64,000 nt of DNA from Oscillospiraceae bacterium (lineage in GTDB: Bacteria > Bacillota > Clostridia > Oscillospirales > Ruminococcaceae). A program made the translations under genes and the position numbers. The stretch lies in the NCBI GenBank assembly GCA_017847835.1, contig JAGASH010000006.1:1-64000 (forward strand), written 5' to 3'. The number at the start of each line of letters is the position of its first letter. Position 1 is the first letter of the stretch. Under the pieces are notes generated by a model that had not been told where the DNA came from, did not search any database, and saw nothing but the letters and a program-made list of their open reading frames with translations. This document shows, in pieces, positions 52,332-60,934 of this stretch.

Positions 52332-53867
52332 ATGGGAAATGTTTTAAAGCGCAACCGTTACAGATTGGTGGACAATCATTCGTTTGAGCTGCCGCTGCCG
52401 ATGAAATTTGAGCTGTACAAGGAAAACAGCCCTGTCGCAGAGTATGAAATTTCACCCGACCACAAGGTGAACTACCGAATACTCACGAAATACAAAGAGC
52501 AAATGCTCACGCCCATAAACCGTCCGATTTCTATTTCCGATATATATTTCTTCCTTTCGTGCCGTGTTTTTCAGGACAACACACCGTTTACAAGAATTGC
52601 GCTTTCTTCGGTCGGTCTTGAAAAGTACAACGTTATGGATATCGCCAGAAAAACGCGCGGAATGACGCCGTATGACAGCTATTGGGTGAAATTCGAGGGC
52701 GACGATATTACATACGAACAGGCTCTCGAAAATTTCGAGGAGCTGTTCAATTCCGGCGCGCCTGCTTTTCAGAGCGCTCCCGCTGCTCAGCCGCAGCCCG
52801 CTCCCCGTCCCGCTGCTCAGCCACAGGCTACTCCCCGTCCCGTTTCGCAGCCTGTCGAAACACAGAGCGCGAGCATTGCCGATAAAGAGGAAATTCTCAG
52901 CCAGCACAAGGCAGACGTTTCGGCAATCAAGGAAGAGCTCGGAGTTCCGGAAATGCCGGAGGCTGCTCCCGAAGCCGAAGAAGAGCCGCTTCGCAACAAT
53001 ATGATGACCGCCGATGAAATCGAGGCTTTGCTTGCAAAATCGGGGCTCACCGACTCTCCGGCAATCGACCACTGTGATTTTGACGACAATGAAATATCCG
53101 ACGGTGGCAAGATGTCGCAGGACGATATCGAGGCGCTGATTGCCGCGCAGACCGTAGCAGCTCAGCCCGCTCCCGAGCCCAAATCCGACGGAGGCAAGAT
53201 GTCGCAGGACGATATCGAAGCGCTGATTGCTGCACAGACCGCAGCAGCTCAGCCCGCTCCCGAGCCCAAATCCGACGGTGGCAAGATGTCGCAGGACGAT
53301 ATCGAGGCTCTGATAGCCGCGCAGACCGCAGCAGCTCAGCCCGCTCCCGAGCCCAAATCCGACGGAGGCAAGATGTCGCAGGACGATATCGAGGCGCTGA
53401 TTGCCGCGCAGACTGCCGCAGCCCAGCTTGCTTCCGAGCCCAAATCCGACGGTGGCAAGATGTCGCAGGACGATATCGAAGCGCTGATTGCCGCTCAGAC
53501 CGCCGCAGCTCAGCCCGCTCCCGAGCCCAAATCCGACGGAGGCAAGATGTCGCAGGACGATATCGAGGCTCTGATTGCCGCGCAGACTGCCGCTGCTCAG
53601 CCCGCTCCCGAGCCTAAATCCGACGGTGGCAAGATGTCGCAGGACGATATCGAGGCGCTGATTGCCGCGCAGACTGCCGCAGCTCAGCCCGCTCCCGAGC
53701 CCAAATCCGACGGAGGCAAAATGTCACAGGACGATATCGAGGCGCTGATTGCCGCGCAAACCGCAGCTGCTCAGCCCGCTCCCGAGCCCAAATCCGACGG
53801 AGGCAAGATGTCGCAGGACGATATCGAGGCGCTGCTCAGCGGAATGAAACAAGACGCTTCCAAGTAA
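52332..53867 (+). CDS. Protein with nine tandem FliM/FliN-like motifs
   Basis: 511 residues. Residues 1-145 form a compact domain (KYRILTKYKE-like strands, then GMTPYDSYWVKFEGDDITYEQ) that I do not recognise with certainty. A Pro/Ala/Gln-rich linker follows, with one degenerate motif (ADEIEALLAKSG). From about residue 256 there are nine 29-residue repeats of the form SDGGKMSQDDIEALIAAQ plus a Pro/Ala/Glu spacer; the ninth ends in EALLSGMK. MSQDDIEALL closely matches the N-terminal peptide of FliM and FliY (LSQxEIDALL), which in flagellar motors binds CheY-P or another partner. No flagellar gene is in the window. GGAGG precedes the ATG. Confidence 0.85.
   Translation: MGNVLKRNRYRLVDNHSFELPLPMKFELYKENSPVAEYEISPDHKVNYRILTKYKEQMLTPINRPISISDIYFFLSCRVFQDNTPFTRIALSSVGLEKYNVMDIARKTRGMTPYDSYWVKFEGDDITYEQALENFEELFNSGAPAFQSAPAAQPQPAPRPAAQPQATPRPVSQPVETQSASIADKEEILSQHKADVSAIKEELGVPEMPEAAPEAEEEPLRNNMMTADEIEALLAKSGLTDSPAIDHCDFDDNEISDGGKMSQDDIEALIAAQTVAAQPAPEPKSDGGKMSQDDIEALIAAQTAAAQPAPEPKSDGGKMSQDDIEALIAAQTAAAQPAPEPKSDGGKMSQDDIEALIAAQTAAAQLASEPKSDGGKMSQDDIEALIAAQTAAAQPAPEPKSDGGKMSQDDIEALIAAQTAAAQPAPEPKSDGGKMSQDDIEALIAAQTAAAQPAPEPKSDGGKMSQDDIEALIAAQTAAAQPAPEPKSDGGKMSQDDIEALLSGMKQDASK
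53097..53857 (+). repeat. Nine 87-base coding tandem repeats
   Basis: Units begin every 87 bases; the ATG of the MSQDD motif is at 53112, 53199, and so on to 53808. The glycine codon in SDGG alternates GGT/GGA through units 1 to 8, showing that two-unit (174-base) blocks were copied. Most other differences are synonymous. Confidence 0.92.
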
Positions 53868-53955
53868 CTTTCACAAACTCTTCACACGGTTTTAACACAC
53901 TTTCTTCTTTTGAGGTGTATAATTTTACTATAACTTTTGAAAGGAAGTTGGAAAA

Positions 53956-54651
53956 ATGACGCTCAAAAAGAAAAAGCAAGCTTCCCCAACGGCGCTTGCT
54001 CCCGTTAAACAGCTCCTTGCCGAAAACAGCCAGCAGGCGGTTATGGAGCAGATGTACAAGTTTATCGAGCTTGAACACCTCTACGACTCCGCAATCCGCG
54101 AGGTCAAAACGAAGCTGGAAATCCTTGACAGCGAATTCCGCACGAAATACTCCTACAATCCCATTCACCACATCGAGGACCGCTTGAAGTCCCCCGAAAG
54201 CATGTTCAAAAAGCTCCGGAGGAACAATCTTCCATTCACCGTTGAAGCTGTGCGCGAAAATCTGTTTGATATCGCGGGAGTGCGCGTAATCTGCAACTAT
54301 ATCGAGGATATCTATCAGGTTGCCGACCTTCTCACGGCGCAGGACGACGTTACCCTTATCAAGCGCAAGGACTACATCGCAAATCCCAAGGCAAACGGCT
54401 ATCGCAGCCTTCATCTTGTAATCGAAACTCCCGTTTATCTTTCCGAGAAAAAGGAGCTGGTAAACGTCGAGGTGCAGATTAGAACGATTGCTATGGACTT
54501 CTGGGCAAGCCTTGAACACGAGCTGAAATACAAGACCGATACCGAGGTTTCCGCGGAGCTTGCCGAGCAGCTTCGGATTTGCGCGGAAACAATCGCTCAG
54601 ACAGATATGAAAATGCAGCAGATTTACCGGACGCTGAAGCAAATTGACTAA
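53956..54651 (+). CDS. Small alarmone synthetase (RelQ/YjbM type)
   Basis: 231 residues. Synthesises pppGpp/ppGpp from ATP and GTP or GDP without a hydrolase domain. Visible motifs: HIEDRLKSPESMFKKLRR, DIAGVRVICNY with the catalytic Asp, RKDYIANPKANGYRSLHLVI and VEVQIRTIAMDFWASLEHELKYK. The C-terminal helix suits tetramer formation as in RelQ. It follows the repeat gene by 88 bases and ends at a hairpin. AGGAAG before the ATG. Confidence 0.93.
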   Translation: MTLKKKKQASPTALAPVKQLLAENSQQAVMEQMYKFIELEHLYDSAIREVKTKLEILDSEFRTKYSYNPIHHIEDRLKSPESMFKKLRRNNLPFTVEAVRENLFDIAGVRVICNYIEDIYQVADLLTAQDDVTLIKRKDYIANPKANGYRSLHLVIETPVYLSEKKELVNVEVQIRTIAMDFWASLEHELKYKTDTEVSAELAEQLRICAETIAQTDMKMQQIYRTLKQID

Positions 54652-54655
54652 TAAA

Positions 54656-54690
54656 AAGGCTGTTGACATCTATCAACAGCCTTAATTTCG
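54656..54690. terminator. Bidirectional terminator between alarmone synthetase and kinase genes
   Basis: AAGGCTGTTGA (54656-54666) and TCAACAGCCTT (54673-54683); the minus side is followed by TTTTTATT, the plus side by AATTTC. Confidence 0.85.
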
Positions 54691-54691
54691 G

Positions 54692-55285
54692 TTATTTGAA
54701 ATATTCTCCGGCGAATTTTTCGAGCAGGTCAACCGTGCCGTCAATTCCGAGCGCGGAGCTGTCCAGACAAATATGATAATTCTGAGGCTGTCCCCAGCGT
54801 TTGTCCGTGTAATAATTATAATAGGAAACACGCTGCTTGTCAATGCGTTTTACATAGTCCTCCGCGTGCTTTTCGGCAATCCCGTAAACCTCAACGGCGC
54901 GCTTTACGCGGACTTCAAGCGGCGCTGTTATGAAAACATTCAGCACCTTTTTAAAATCGCGCAGAGCATAATCCGCACATCTTCCGATTATCACGCAGTC
55001 CTCCTCCGAGGCAACTTTGCGCACGGCATTCTGTGTGGCAAAGAAAAGCGAGTCGTCAAACGGCACGCCTCCCTGTCCGTAGGTCGTGGACAAAAGGTAA
55101 AGGAAGCTGTTGGTGCGCTTTTCGTCGTTTTCGACAAAATGGCTTTGGTGTATGCCGCTGTTTTTTGCCGCTTCTTCAAGCAGCTCGTGGTCATAATAGC
55201 CCGTGCCGAGCCTTTCTGCAAGCTTCTGCCCGATTTCGCGGCCGCCGCTTGCATAGTGTCTTGAAACCGTGATGATTTTCCTCAT
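54692..55285 (-). CDS. Cytidylate kinase-like protein
   Basis: 197 residues of the Cmk-like family (often AAK6-like annotated). Residues 5-25 (IITVSRHYASGGREIGQKLA) form a variant P-loop in which GxxxxGK is GGREIG, then LGTGYYDHELLEEAAKNSG. CVIIGRCADYAL and the lid VKRIDKQRVSYYNYYTDKRWG follow. Such proteins are widespread in Clostridia and their true substrate is unclear; a true cmk is about 220 residues and more canonical. ATG 55285 has AAGG eight bases upstream. Confidence 0.8.
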   Translation of the reverse strand: MRKIITVSRHYASGGREIGQKLAERLGTGYYDHELLEEAAKNSGIHQSHFVENDEKRTNSFLYLLSTTYGQGGVPFDDSLFFATQNAVRKVASEEDCVIIGRCADYALRDFKKVLNVFITAPLEVRVKRAVEVYGIAEKHAEDYVKRIDKQRVSYYNYYTDKRWGQPQNYHICLDSSALGIDGTVDLLEKFAGEYFK

Positions 55286-55324
55286 AAACAGCACCTTCTT
55301 TCACAAAATTATTTTGTTTATATT

Positions 55325-55353
55325 ATTATATCACATTTCCGTGGATTTGTCGA
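55325..55353 (-). promoter_or_regulatory. Promoter of the kinase-like gene
   Basis: Minus strand TCGACA (55353-55348) and TATAAT (55330-55325), 17-base spacing. Confidence 0.7.
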
Positions 55354-55483
55354 TGATTTTGATAAATTTTCGGTTGTTTTGTGCAAATTTTTGTGAAAAT
55401 ATACAAATTTGCGAAAAGAATTTGTAAAAATTCATTTGTAAGGCAGATTATTTTATTCAAAATGATGAAATTTTTCTAAGCCC

Positions 55484-55512
55484 TTTACTTTTTCGGAAAA
55501 ATTATGTATAAT
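55484..55512 (+). promoter_or_regulatory. Promoter of the Na/Pi symporter gene
   Basis: TTTACT (55484-55489) and TATAAT (55507-55512), 17-base spacing, about 50 bases before the start. Confidence 0.7.
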
Positions 55513-55565
55513 AAAGGTGTATGGAAAAATGAAATAAGACAAAGAAAAATCGGGAGTAAGATTTT

Positions 55566-57329
55566 ATGAGCTTTCAGGATTTGCTTGGAATGTTCGGCGG
55601 ACTTGCGGTGTTTATGTTCGGAATGCACACCTTGAGCGGCGCTCTGGAAAAGCTGGCGGGCGGACGAATTGAAACACTGCTCGAAAAAATGACCTCAAAC
55701 CCTTTAAAAGGCGTGGGCTTGGGCGCGCTTGTAACCGCGCTTATTCAGTCCTCTGCGGCAACAACGGTTATGATGGTCGGCTTCGTAAACTCGGGGCTGA
55801 TGAAGCTGTCGCAGGTAATCGGCGTCATTATGGGCGCAAATATCGGTACAACCGCGACTGCGTGGCTTGTGAGCCTTTCTTCGGTCGGCGGAGAAGGAGA
55901 TATGGTAACGCAGATTTTCAGCGTGAAAACCTTCACCACGGTTCTCGCTGTTCTCGGAATTATCCTCGCGATGTTCACGAAATCCGACAAAAAACGAACC
56001 GTCGGTACAATAATGGTAGGCTTTGCGCTTTTGATGTTCGGTATGAACTCGATGTCCTCGGCTGCCGAAAGCCTGAAGGATAACGAGCAGTTCACGAGCA
56101 TTATGACAATGTTCTCGAACCCGATTTTGGGTGTTCTCGCGGGCGCGCTTCTGACAGCGGTTTTGCAGTCGTCGTCCGTGTCAATCGGTATTTTGCAGTC
56201 AATCTCGAACAAAACGGGAACCGTGACCTATTCAATCGCGCTCCCGATAATTCTCGGACAGAATATCGGCTCGTGCGTGACCGCGCTTATCTCGTCAATC
56301 GGCGCAAACAAGTCCGCGAAACGCGTCGCTATCGTTCACCTTTACTTCAACGTTATCGGTACGGTTGTTTTCCTCGGGCTGTTTTATCTGGTAAACGCGC
56401 TTATCGATTTGCCGTTTATGCAGGAACAGCTGAACTCCGTGGGAATTGCAATTATTCACACCTGTTTCAACGTACTTGTAACGGCGCTGTTCCTCCCGTT
56501 CACAAAGCAGCTCGAAAAGCTCGCCTGCCTCACAATCCGCGACAAGCCCGGAGAGGCTACTGCGGAAATGCCTATGCTGGACAAGCGCTTCCTCAACACT
56601 CCTTCCGTTGCTATCGAGCAGTGCAAGAATGTTGCCTATAAAATGGCAAATCTCACCAAGGAAACCCTGCTGATGTCGCTCGGTCTTGTCAAGGAGTATG
56701 ACGCGAAAATCGCGCAGGAAGTTGTCGACAACGAGAACACAATCGATATCTACGAGGACAAAATCGGCTCGTATATTTTACAGGTTGCTTCAAAGGATTT
56801 GTCGGTGAGCGACAGTCAGGTTGTGTCAAATCTTCTTCACACAATCGGCGACCTTGAACGAATTTCCGACCACGCAGTCAACATCAAGGAAACCGCCGAA
56901 GAAATGCACACGAAGAAAATACGTTTTTCCGAGGCTGCCGAAAAAGAAGTTGAAGTTATGACAAACGCGCTTATGGAAATTCTCGATATGTCAATAAGCT
57001 CGTTTATGAACGGCGATATCAAGCTCGCGAAAGAGGTTGAGCCGCTCGAAGACGTAATCGACACGCTTCGCGCGGAGCTGAAAAACCGTCACATCGAGCG
57101 TCTGCGCTCGGGTATCTGCACAATCGAGCTCGGCTTTATTTTACAGGATTTGCTCACGAACTTTGAGCGCGTTTCCGACCACTGCTCAAATATTGCGGTT
57201 TGCCTTATTCAAATTCAGGAAAACAGCCTCGATACTCACGAATACATCAACGAGCTCAAAAAACTCGAAAAATCCGAGTTTATGGACGAGTTCAATGATT
57301 ACAAGGCAAAGTACGTTTTACCCGATTAA
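55566..57329 (+). CDS. Na/Pi cotransporter with PhoU-like domain
   Basis: 587 residues. The N-terminal 330 hold eight or so membrane helices and the inverted family repeat: LVTALIQSSAATTVMMVGFV and LLTAVLQSSSVSIGILQS carry the QSS motifs that bind sodium and phosphate. The C-terminal 220 residues are a PhoU-like helical domain (two halves, ISDHAVNIKETAEEMHTKK and RVSDHCSNIAVCLIQIQEN). It resembles the NptA/YjbB class. No pst or pho genes nearby. Confidence 0.93.
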   Translation: MSFQDLLGMFGGLAVFMFGMHTLSGALEKLAGGRIETLLEKMTSNPLKGVGLGALVTALIQSSAATTVMMVGFVNSGLMKLSQVIGVIMGANIGTTATAWLVSLSSVGGEGDMVTQIFSVKTFTTVLAVLGIILAMFTKSDKKRTVGTIMVGFALLMFGMNSMSSAAESLKDNEQFTSIMTMFSNPILGVLAGALLTAVLQSSSVSIGILQSISNKTGTVTYSIALPIILGQNIGSCVTALISSIGANKSAKRVAIVHLYFNVIGTVVFLGLFYLVNALIDLPFMQEQLNSVGIAIIHTCFNVLVTALFLPFTKQLEKLACLTIRDKPGEATAEMPMLDKRFLNTPSVAIEQCKNVAYKMANLTKETLLMSLGLVKEYDAKIAQEVVDNENTIDIYEDKIGSYILQVASKDLSVSDSQVVSNLLHTIGDLERISDHAVNIKETAEEMHTKKIRFSEAAEKEVEVMTNALMEILDMSISSFMNGDIKLAKEVEPLEDVIDTLRAELKNRHIERLRSGICTIELGFILQDLLTNFERVSDHCSNIAVCLIQIQENSLDTHEYINELKKLEKSEFMDEFNDYKAKYVLPD

Positions 57330-57375
57330 AAATACAAAAGCTGCTTTTGATACAATTTTTCAAAAAGGAGAAAAA

Positions 57376-57906
57376 ATGGAAAACCTCAAGCAATTAACCG
57401 ATGAAATGATTTTAGAAAAGCTCAACCCAAATACGGCTTTTATTATAATTGTTGGACTGGTTGTTATCGGTGTTGGAGTTCTGCTGTTTTTCCTGCTCAG
57501 AAATGCTCCCAAAATCAAAAATTCCAAGGCGAAATACCTGATAATCGTGCCGTTTGCCGTAATGGGATTGATTTGCTTTATCATCGGATTTCCAAAGCTT
57601 TTCGGCAAAGAAGCGACAACGGAAGATTTTGTTGTCATTCAAAGCGAGGTTATCAACAAATATAAGAAAAAGAAACCAGGCGATACCCTAAAACCCGACG
57701 CAACGGCAGTCCATTGGTACTACATCAACTGCAAGGGTTTTGACGAGGACATCAGAATTACACAACATATGTATTATAACAGGTTTGAAAAGGGCGACAA
57801 GCTGTTTATTGTTATAGAACTACAAAAAGGCACTCCCGCTCTCGATTTAATTTATAATGCCGACGAGTATGAATATGTCGGCGAGAGATTGAAAAATTCA
57901 TATTGA
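57376..57906 (+). CDS. Two-helix membrane protein of unknown function
   Basis: 176 residues. AAGGAG precedes ATG 57376, which fixes the start well inside a longer open frame. Two membrane segments at about 20-40 (IIIVGLVVIGVGVLLFFLL) and 52-72, then a soluble domain with strand-rich sequence (VVIQSEVINKYKKKKPGD; YVGERLKNSY end). Its codon use and lower GC resemble the AT-richer genes. It follows the Na/Pi gene by 46 bases and ends at a terminator. Confidence 0.72.
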   Translation: MENLKQLTDEMILEKLNPNTAFIIIVGLVVIGVGVLLFFLLRNAPKIKNSKAKYLIIVPFAVMGLICFIIGFPKLFGKEATTEDFVVIQSEVINKYKKKKPGDTLKPDATAVHWYYINCKGFDEDIRITQHMYYNRFEKGDKLFIVIELQKGTPALDLIYNADEYEYVGERLKNSY

Positions 57907-57910
57907 CAGA

Positions 57911-57942
57911 ACTGCCCGAGATTTTACTCTCGGGCGGTTTTG
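57911..57942 (+). terminator. Terminator before the copA 3' end
   Basis: GCCCGAGA (57914-57921) and TCTCGGGC (57928-57935), then GGTTTTGTTT. Confidence 0.88.
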
Positions 57943-57943
57943 T

Positions 57944-58147
57944 TTACGAAATTACTTTATAGTCCTTGTCCTCAACAGCCTTTTTCAGCACCGCGAAATC
58001 GGTTTCGGCGGAGAGCTTGACTTTTGCCGTGCCTGTTTTGTGGGAAACCTCCGCGCTCTCGACAGTCGGGATTGCTTCAAGTGCCTTTTTCACCGTCGCT
58101 TCGCAGTGCCCGCACATCATTCCCTCAATCTTCATCGTAACTTCCAT
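57944..58147 (-). CDS. copZ: Internal CopZ-like copper chaperone reading frame
   Basis: In-frame 3' portion of copA (67 residues). AAGGAGG (complement of 58156-58162) lies exactly eight bases before ATG 58147, an ideal ribosome site inside the gene. The product would be a free heavy-metal-associated domain: MKIEGMMCGHCEATVKKAL with the CxxC metal site, ending in KDYKVIS, the exact size of CopZ. So the cell could make both full-length CopA with a C-terminal CopZ domain and free CopZ. Production of the free form is inferred. Confidence 0.55.
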   Translation of the reverse strand: MEVTMKIEGMMCGHCEATVKKALEAIPTVESAEVSHKTGTAKVKLSAETDFAVLKKAVEDKDYKVIS

Positions 58148-60448
58148 TATTTCTTCCTCCTTGTGTATTTTTGGTCCGCGTTTTGCGCGGATTTTTTTGT
58201 CGTGCTTTTCGTTGTAGATTTTCGTCAAATTCAACCGAAGCGCGTTTGTCACCACGAACACGCTCGACAGGCTCATAGCAGCCGCGCCGAACATCGGGTT
58301 CAGCCGCCAGCCAAACAGCGGTATCCAAATTCCTGCGGCAAGCGGAATGCCGATAACGTTGTAGAAAAACGCCCAGAACAGGTTTTGATGAATGTTCCGC
58401 AGAGACGCGCGCGAAAGCCGGATTGCCGCGGGAACGTCCATTAGAGTGCTTTTCATCAGCACAACGTCCGCTGCGTCTATCGCGATGTCCGTGCCCGCGC
58501 CCACGGCAATTCCCGTATCTGCACGGGTTAAAGCGGGAGCGTCGTTTATACCGTCACCGACCATAGCGACTTTACCTTGCTTTTGCAGTTCCCGGACAAC
58601 GTCCTCCTTGTCACCCGGCAAAACCTCCGCGATAACCTCGTCAACTCCCGCGATTTTTCCAACGGCTTCGGCAGTTCTGCGATTATCTCCCGTGAGCATA
58701 ACCGTCTTTATGCCCATATTTCTGAGCTGCGAAATTGCGCGCGGGCTGTCCTCTTTCACCGCGTCCGCGACCGCGATTATGCCCATAAGTCTGCTCTCAC
58801 GGCAGAAAAACAGCGGCGTTTTGCCCTCCTCGGCAAGCATTTCGGCTCTCTCGCGCATTTGCCTCGGTATATCGCAGTACGTTTCGCAGAGCCGCAGATT
58901 TCCCGCGATATGCTCACGACCGTTAAGCGTTGCCGCAAGACCGCTTCCCCTCAAAACCTTGAATTCTGTCGGCTCGTCCGCGGTAAATCCGCGCTCGTTT
59001 CCGCAGCTCACAATCGCAGCGGCAAGCGGGTGTTCGCTGCGTTTTTCAAGCGAAAATGCGGTCTGCAAAAGCTCGTTTTCGTCAACATTTTCCACGGGAA
59101 CAACGTCCGTCACCTCGGGCTGTCCCTTTGTAATCGTTCCTGTTTTATCGATAAGAACAATATCGGTTTTGCCTGTCTGCTCCAGAGAAACGGCGGTTTT
59201 GAACAAAATTCCGTTCTTTGCGCCGACGCCGTTTCCGACCATAATTGCCACAGGCGTCGCCAGACCGAGCGCGCACGGGCAGGATATCACAAGAACCGAA
59301 ATTCCGCGCTCCAGAGCAAATCCTGCGCCAAATCCGCACAACAGCCACACCAGAATTGTTACGAGCGCAATGCCGATAACCACGGGCACAAACACTCCCG
59401 AAACCTTGTCCGCGACTTTTGCAATCGGGGCTTTTGTCGCGGAAGCGTCGCTCACCATTTTGATGATTTTCGCAAGGGACGTGTCCTCGCCAACTCTTGT
59501 CGCGCGACAGCGGATATAACCCGACTGATTGATAGTCGCAGCGGAAACCTCGTCCCCGACGATTTTGTCCGCGGGAACGCTTTCACCCGTGAGCGCGCTC
59601 TCGTCAACTGCTGTTTCTCCCTCAACCACAATTCCGTCAACCGGCACGCTTTCGCCGGGCTTTACGCTGAAAATATCGCCGATTTTCACCTGCTCAACCG
59701 GTACTATAGTTTCGGTTCCGTTCTCGATAAGCACGGCGGTTTTCGGCGCGAGTTTCATAAGTCCCCGAAGCGCGTTTGTGGTTTTGCCTTTGGAATAGCT
59801 TTCAAGCAGCTTCCCGAGAGTAATCAGCGTGAGTATCATTCCCGCGCTCTCAAAATACAGCTCGTGCATATACTTCATCACGGTTTCTCCGTCACCGAGA
59901 GCCTGCGCGTTTGACATCACAAAAAGTGCGTAGACGCTGTACCCGAAAGCAGCCGCGGCTCCGAGCGACACAAGCGTGTCCATATTCGGGGATTTGTGGA
60001 TTATCCCGCGAAATCCGCTTATGAAGAATTTCTGGTTGATAACCATAATTATTGTCGTGAGCAAAAGCTGCGCGAGCGCCATTGAAACGTGGTCGTTTGC
60101 CATAAACGGCGGCAGCGGAAATCCCCACATCATCGCGCCCATTGAGATATACATTAATATAAGCAGGAATCCCAAGCTCCAGAAAAGCCGCGTTTTCATT
60201 TTCGCGAAATCCTTGTTTTCAAGCGGGCTGTCCTCGGTATCTGTGGATTTTTGTCCTTTGAGAGAAGCGCCGTAGCCCGCTTTTTCCACGGCTTTTATGA
60301 TATCGGCGCTCTTTCCGCCCTCAACAGTCATTGAGTTTGTAAGCAGGTTTACCGAGCAGTCCGAAACGCCCGTTACCGCTTTCACTGCCTTTTCAACCCG
60401 CGCCGAGCAAGCCGCGCAGGTCATTCCCGTAATGTTGAACCGTTCCAT
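57944..60448 (-). CDS. copA: Copper-exporting P-type ATPase with C-terminal CopZ domain
   Basis: 834 residues. N-terminal HMA domain (GMTCAACSARVEKAV), eight membrane helices, the A-domain SALTGES, the membrane metal site SCPCALGLATPV, the phosphorylation loop DKTGTITKG, and GDGINDAPAL. After a charged linker (about 730-768) a second HMA domain at the C-terminus (GMMCGHC) matches CopZ. P1B ATPases usually have the HMA domains only at the N-terminus, so this is a CopA-CopZ fusion. Seven bases after csoR and under its control. Exports Cu(I) from the cytosol. Confidence 0.95.
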   Translation of the reverse strand: MERFNITGMTCAACSARVEKAVKAVTGVSDCSVNLLTNSMTVEGGKSADIIKAVEKAGYGASLKGQKSTDTEDSPLENKDFAKMKTRLFWSLGFLLILMYISMGAMMWGFPLPPFMANDHVSMALAQLLLTTIIMVINQKFFISGFRGIIHKSPNMDTLVSLGAAAAFGYSVYALFVMSNAQALGDGETVMKYMHELYFESAGMILTLITLGKLLESYSKGKTTNALRGLMKLAPKTAVLIENGTETIVPVEQVKIGDIFSVKPGESVPVDGIVVEGETAVDESALTGESVPADKIVGDEVSAATINQSGYIRCRATRVGEDTSLAKIIKMVSDASATKAPIAKVADKVSGVFVPVVIGIALVTILVWLLCGFGAGFALERGISVLVISCPCALGLATPVAIMVGNGVGAKNGILFKTAVSLEQTGKTDIVLIDKTGTITKGQPEVTDVVPVENVDENELLQTAFSLEKRSEHPLAAAIVSCGNERGFTADEPTEFKVLRGSGLAATLNGREHIAGNLRLCETYCDIPRQMRERAEMLAEEGKTPLFFCRESRLMGIIAVADAVKEDSPRAISQLRNMGIKTVMLTGDNRRTAEAVGKIAGVDEVIAEVLPGDKEDVVRELQKQGKVAMVGDGINDAPALTRADTGIAVGAGTDIAIDAADVVLMKSTLMDVPAAIRLSRASLRNIHQNLFWAFFYNVIGIPLAAGIWIPLFGWRLNPMFGAAAMSLSSVFVVTNALRLNLTKIYNEKHDKKIRAKRGPKIHKEEEIMEVTMKIEGMMCGHCEATVKKALEAIPTVESAEVSHKTGTAKVKLSAETDFAVLKKAVEDKDYKVIS

Positions 60449-60455
60449 TTTTCAC

Positions 60456-60755
60456 CTACTTCATCATTTTCCGAAGAATATCAACAAGCTCCTCGACAAC
60501 ATCATCGTTTCCTTTTCTGATATTATCCGCAACGCAGGTTCTTATATGCTCGTCAAGCAGCACTCTTTCAAAGGAATCAAGCGCCGCCGAAGCCGCCGCG
60601 CTCTGCGTTAAAATATCAACGCAGTATTCATCGTTTTCCAGCATTTTTTTCAGCCCGTTTATCTGCCCCGAAATCCTGTTCAGGCGGTTAATCAGCCGTT
60701 TTTTCTCCTCGGGTGAACGGACTTTTTTCTTTGAACAACAGCATTTTTCTTCCAT
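60456..60755 (-). CDS. csoR: CsoR copper-sensing repressor
   Basis: 99 residues, all helical (DUF156). The Cu(I) ligand set is Cys45, His70 and Cys74 (DEYCVDILTQ and DEHIRTC), as in CsoR. An extra N-terminal CCC (residues 5-7) could bind further metal. Copper binding releases it from DNA. It is first in the csoR-copA operon; its promoter holds the operator at 60782-60798. Confidence 0.92.
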   Translation of the reverse strand: MEEKCCCSKKKVRSPEEKKRLINRLNRISGQINGLKKMLENDEYCVDILTQSAAASAALDSFERVLLDEHIRTCVADNIRKGNDDVVEELVDILRKMMK

Positions 60756-60776
60756 TTCAGCACTCCTTTCGTTTAT

Positions 60777-60805
60777 ATTATATACCCTATGGGGGTATTT
60801 GTCAA
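60777..60805 (-). promoter_or_regulatory. csoR-copA promoter with CsoR operator in the spacer
   Basis: Minus strand TTGACA (60805-60800) and TATAAT (60782-60777), both consensus and 17 bases apart. The spacer contains the dyad ATACCC (60782-60787), TATGG, GGGTAT (60793-60798), which matches the GC-rich CsoR box. A repressor here would block polymerase directly. Confidence 0.85.
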
Positions 60806-60866
60806 GGCTTTTTCAAAATTTCCAAAAATTTTTATAAAATTTTGTGCAACTTTTTATTAAAAACGC

Positions 60867-60895
60867 TTGACAAATTAATAAATGTATGATAAAAT
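60867..60895 (+). promoter_or_regulatory. Promoter of the RHH-clpB operon
   Basis: TTGACA (60867-60872) and TAAAAT (60890-60895), 17-base spacing. No CIRCE (TTAGCACTC dyad) or CtsR box was seen nearby. Confidence 0.78.
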
Positions 60896-60934
60896 TAATA
60901 ACATAAACAGCAAGTTCTCAAAGAGGTGATAAAA

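Noticed and set aside
53097..53857. The 87-base tandem repeats as a CRISPR array
   Set aside because: The units are contiguous, in frame and without unique spacers; no cas gene is present.
58577..59914. A 445-codon plus-strand open frame opposite copA
   Set aside because: Antisense to all conserved P-type ATPase motifs, rich in Arg, Ser and His, with no family resemblance and no ribosome site.
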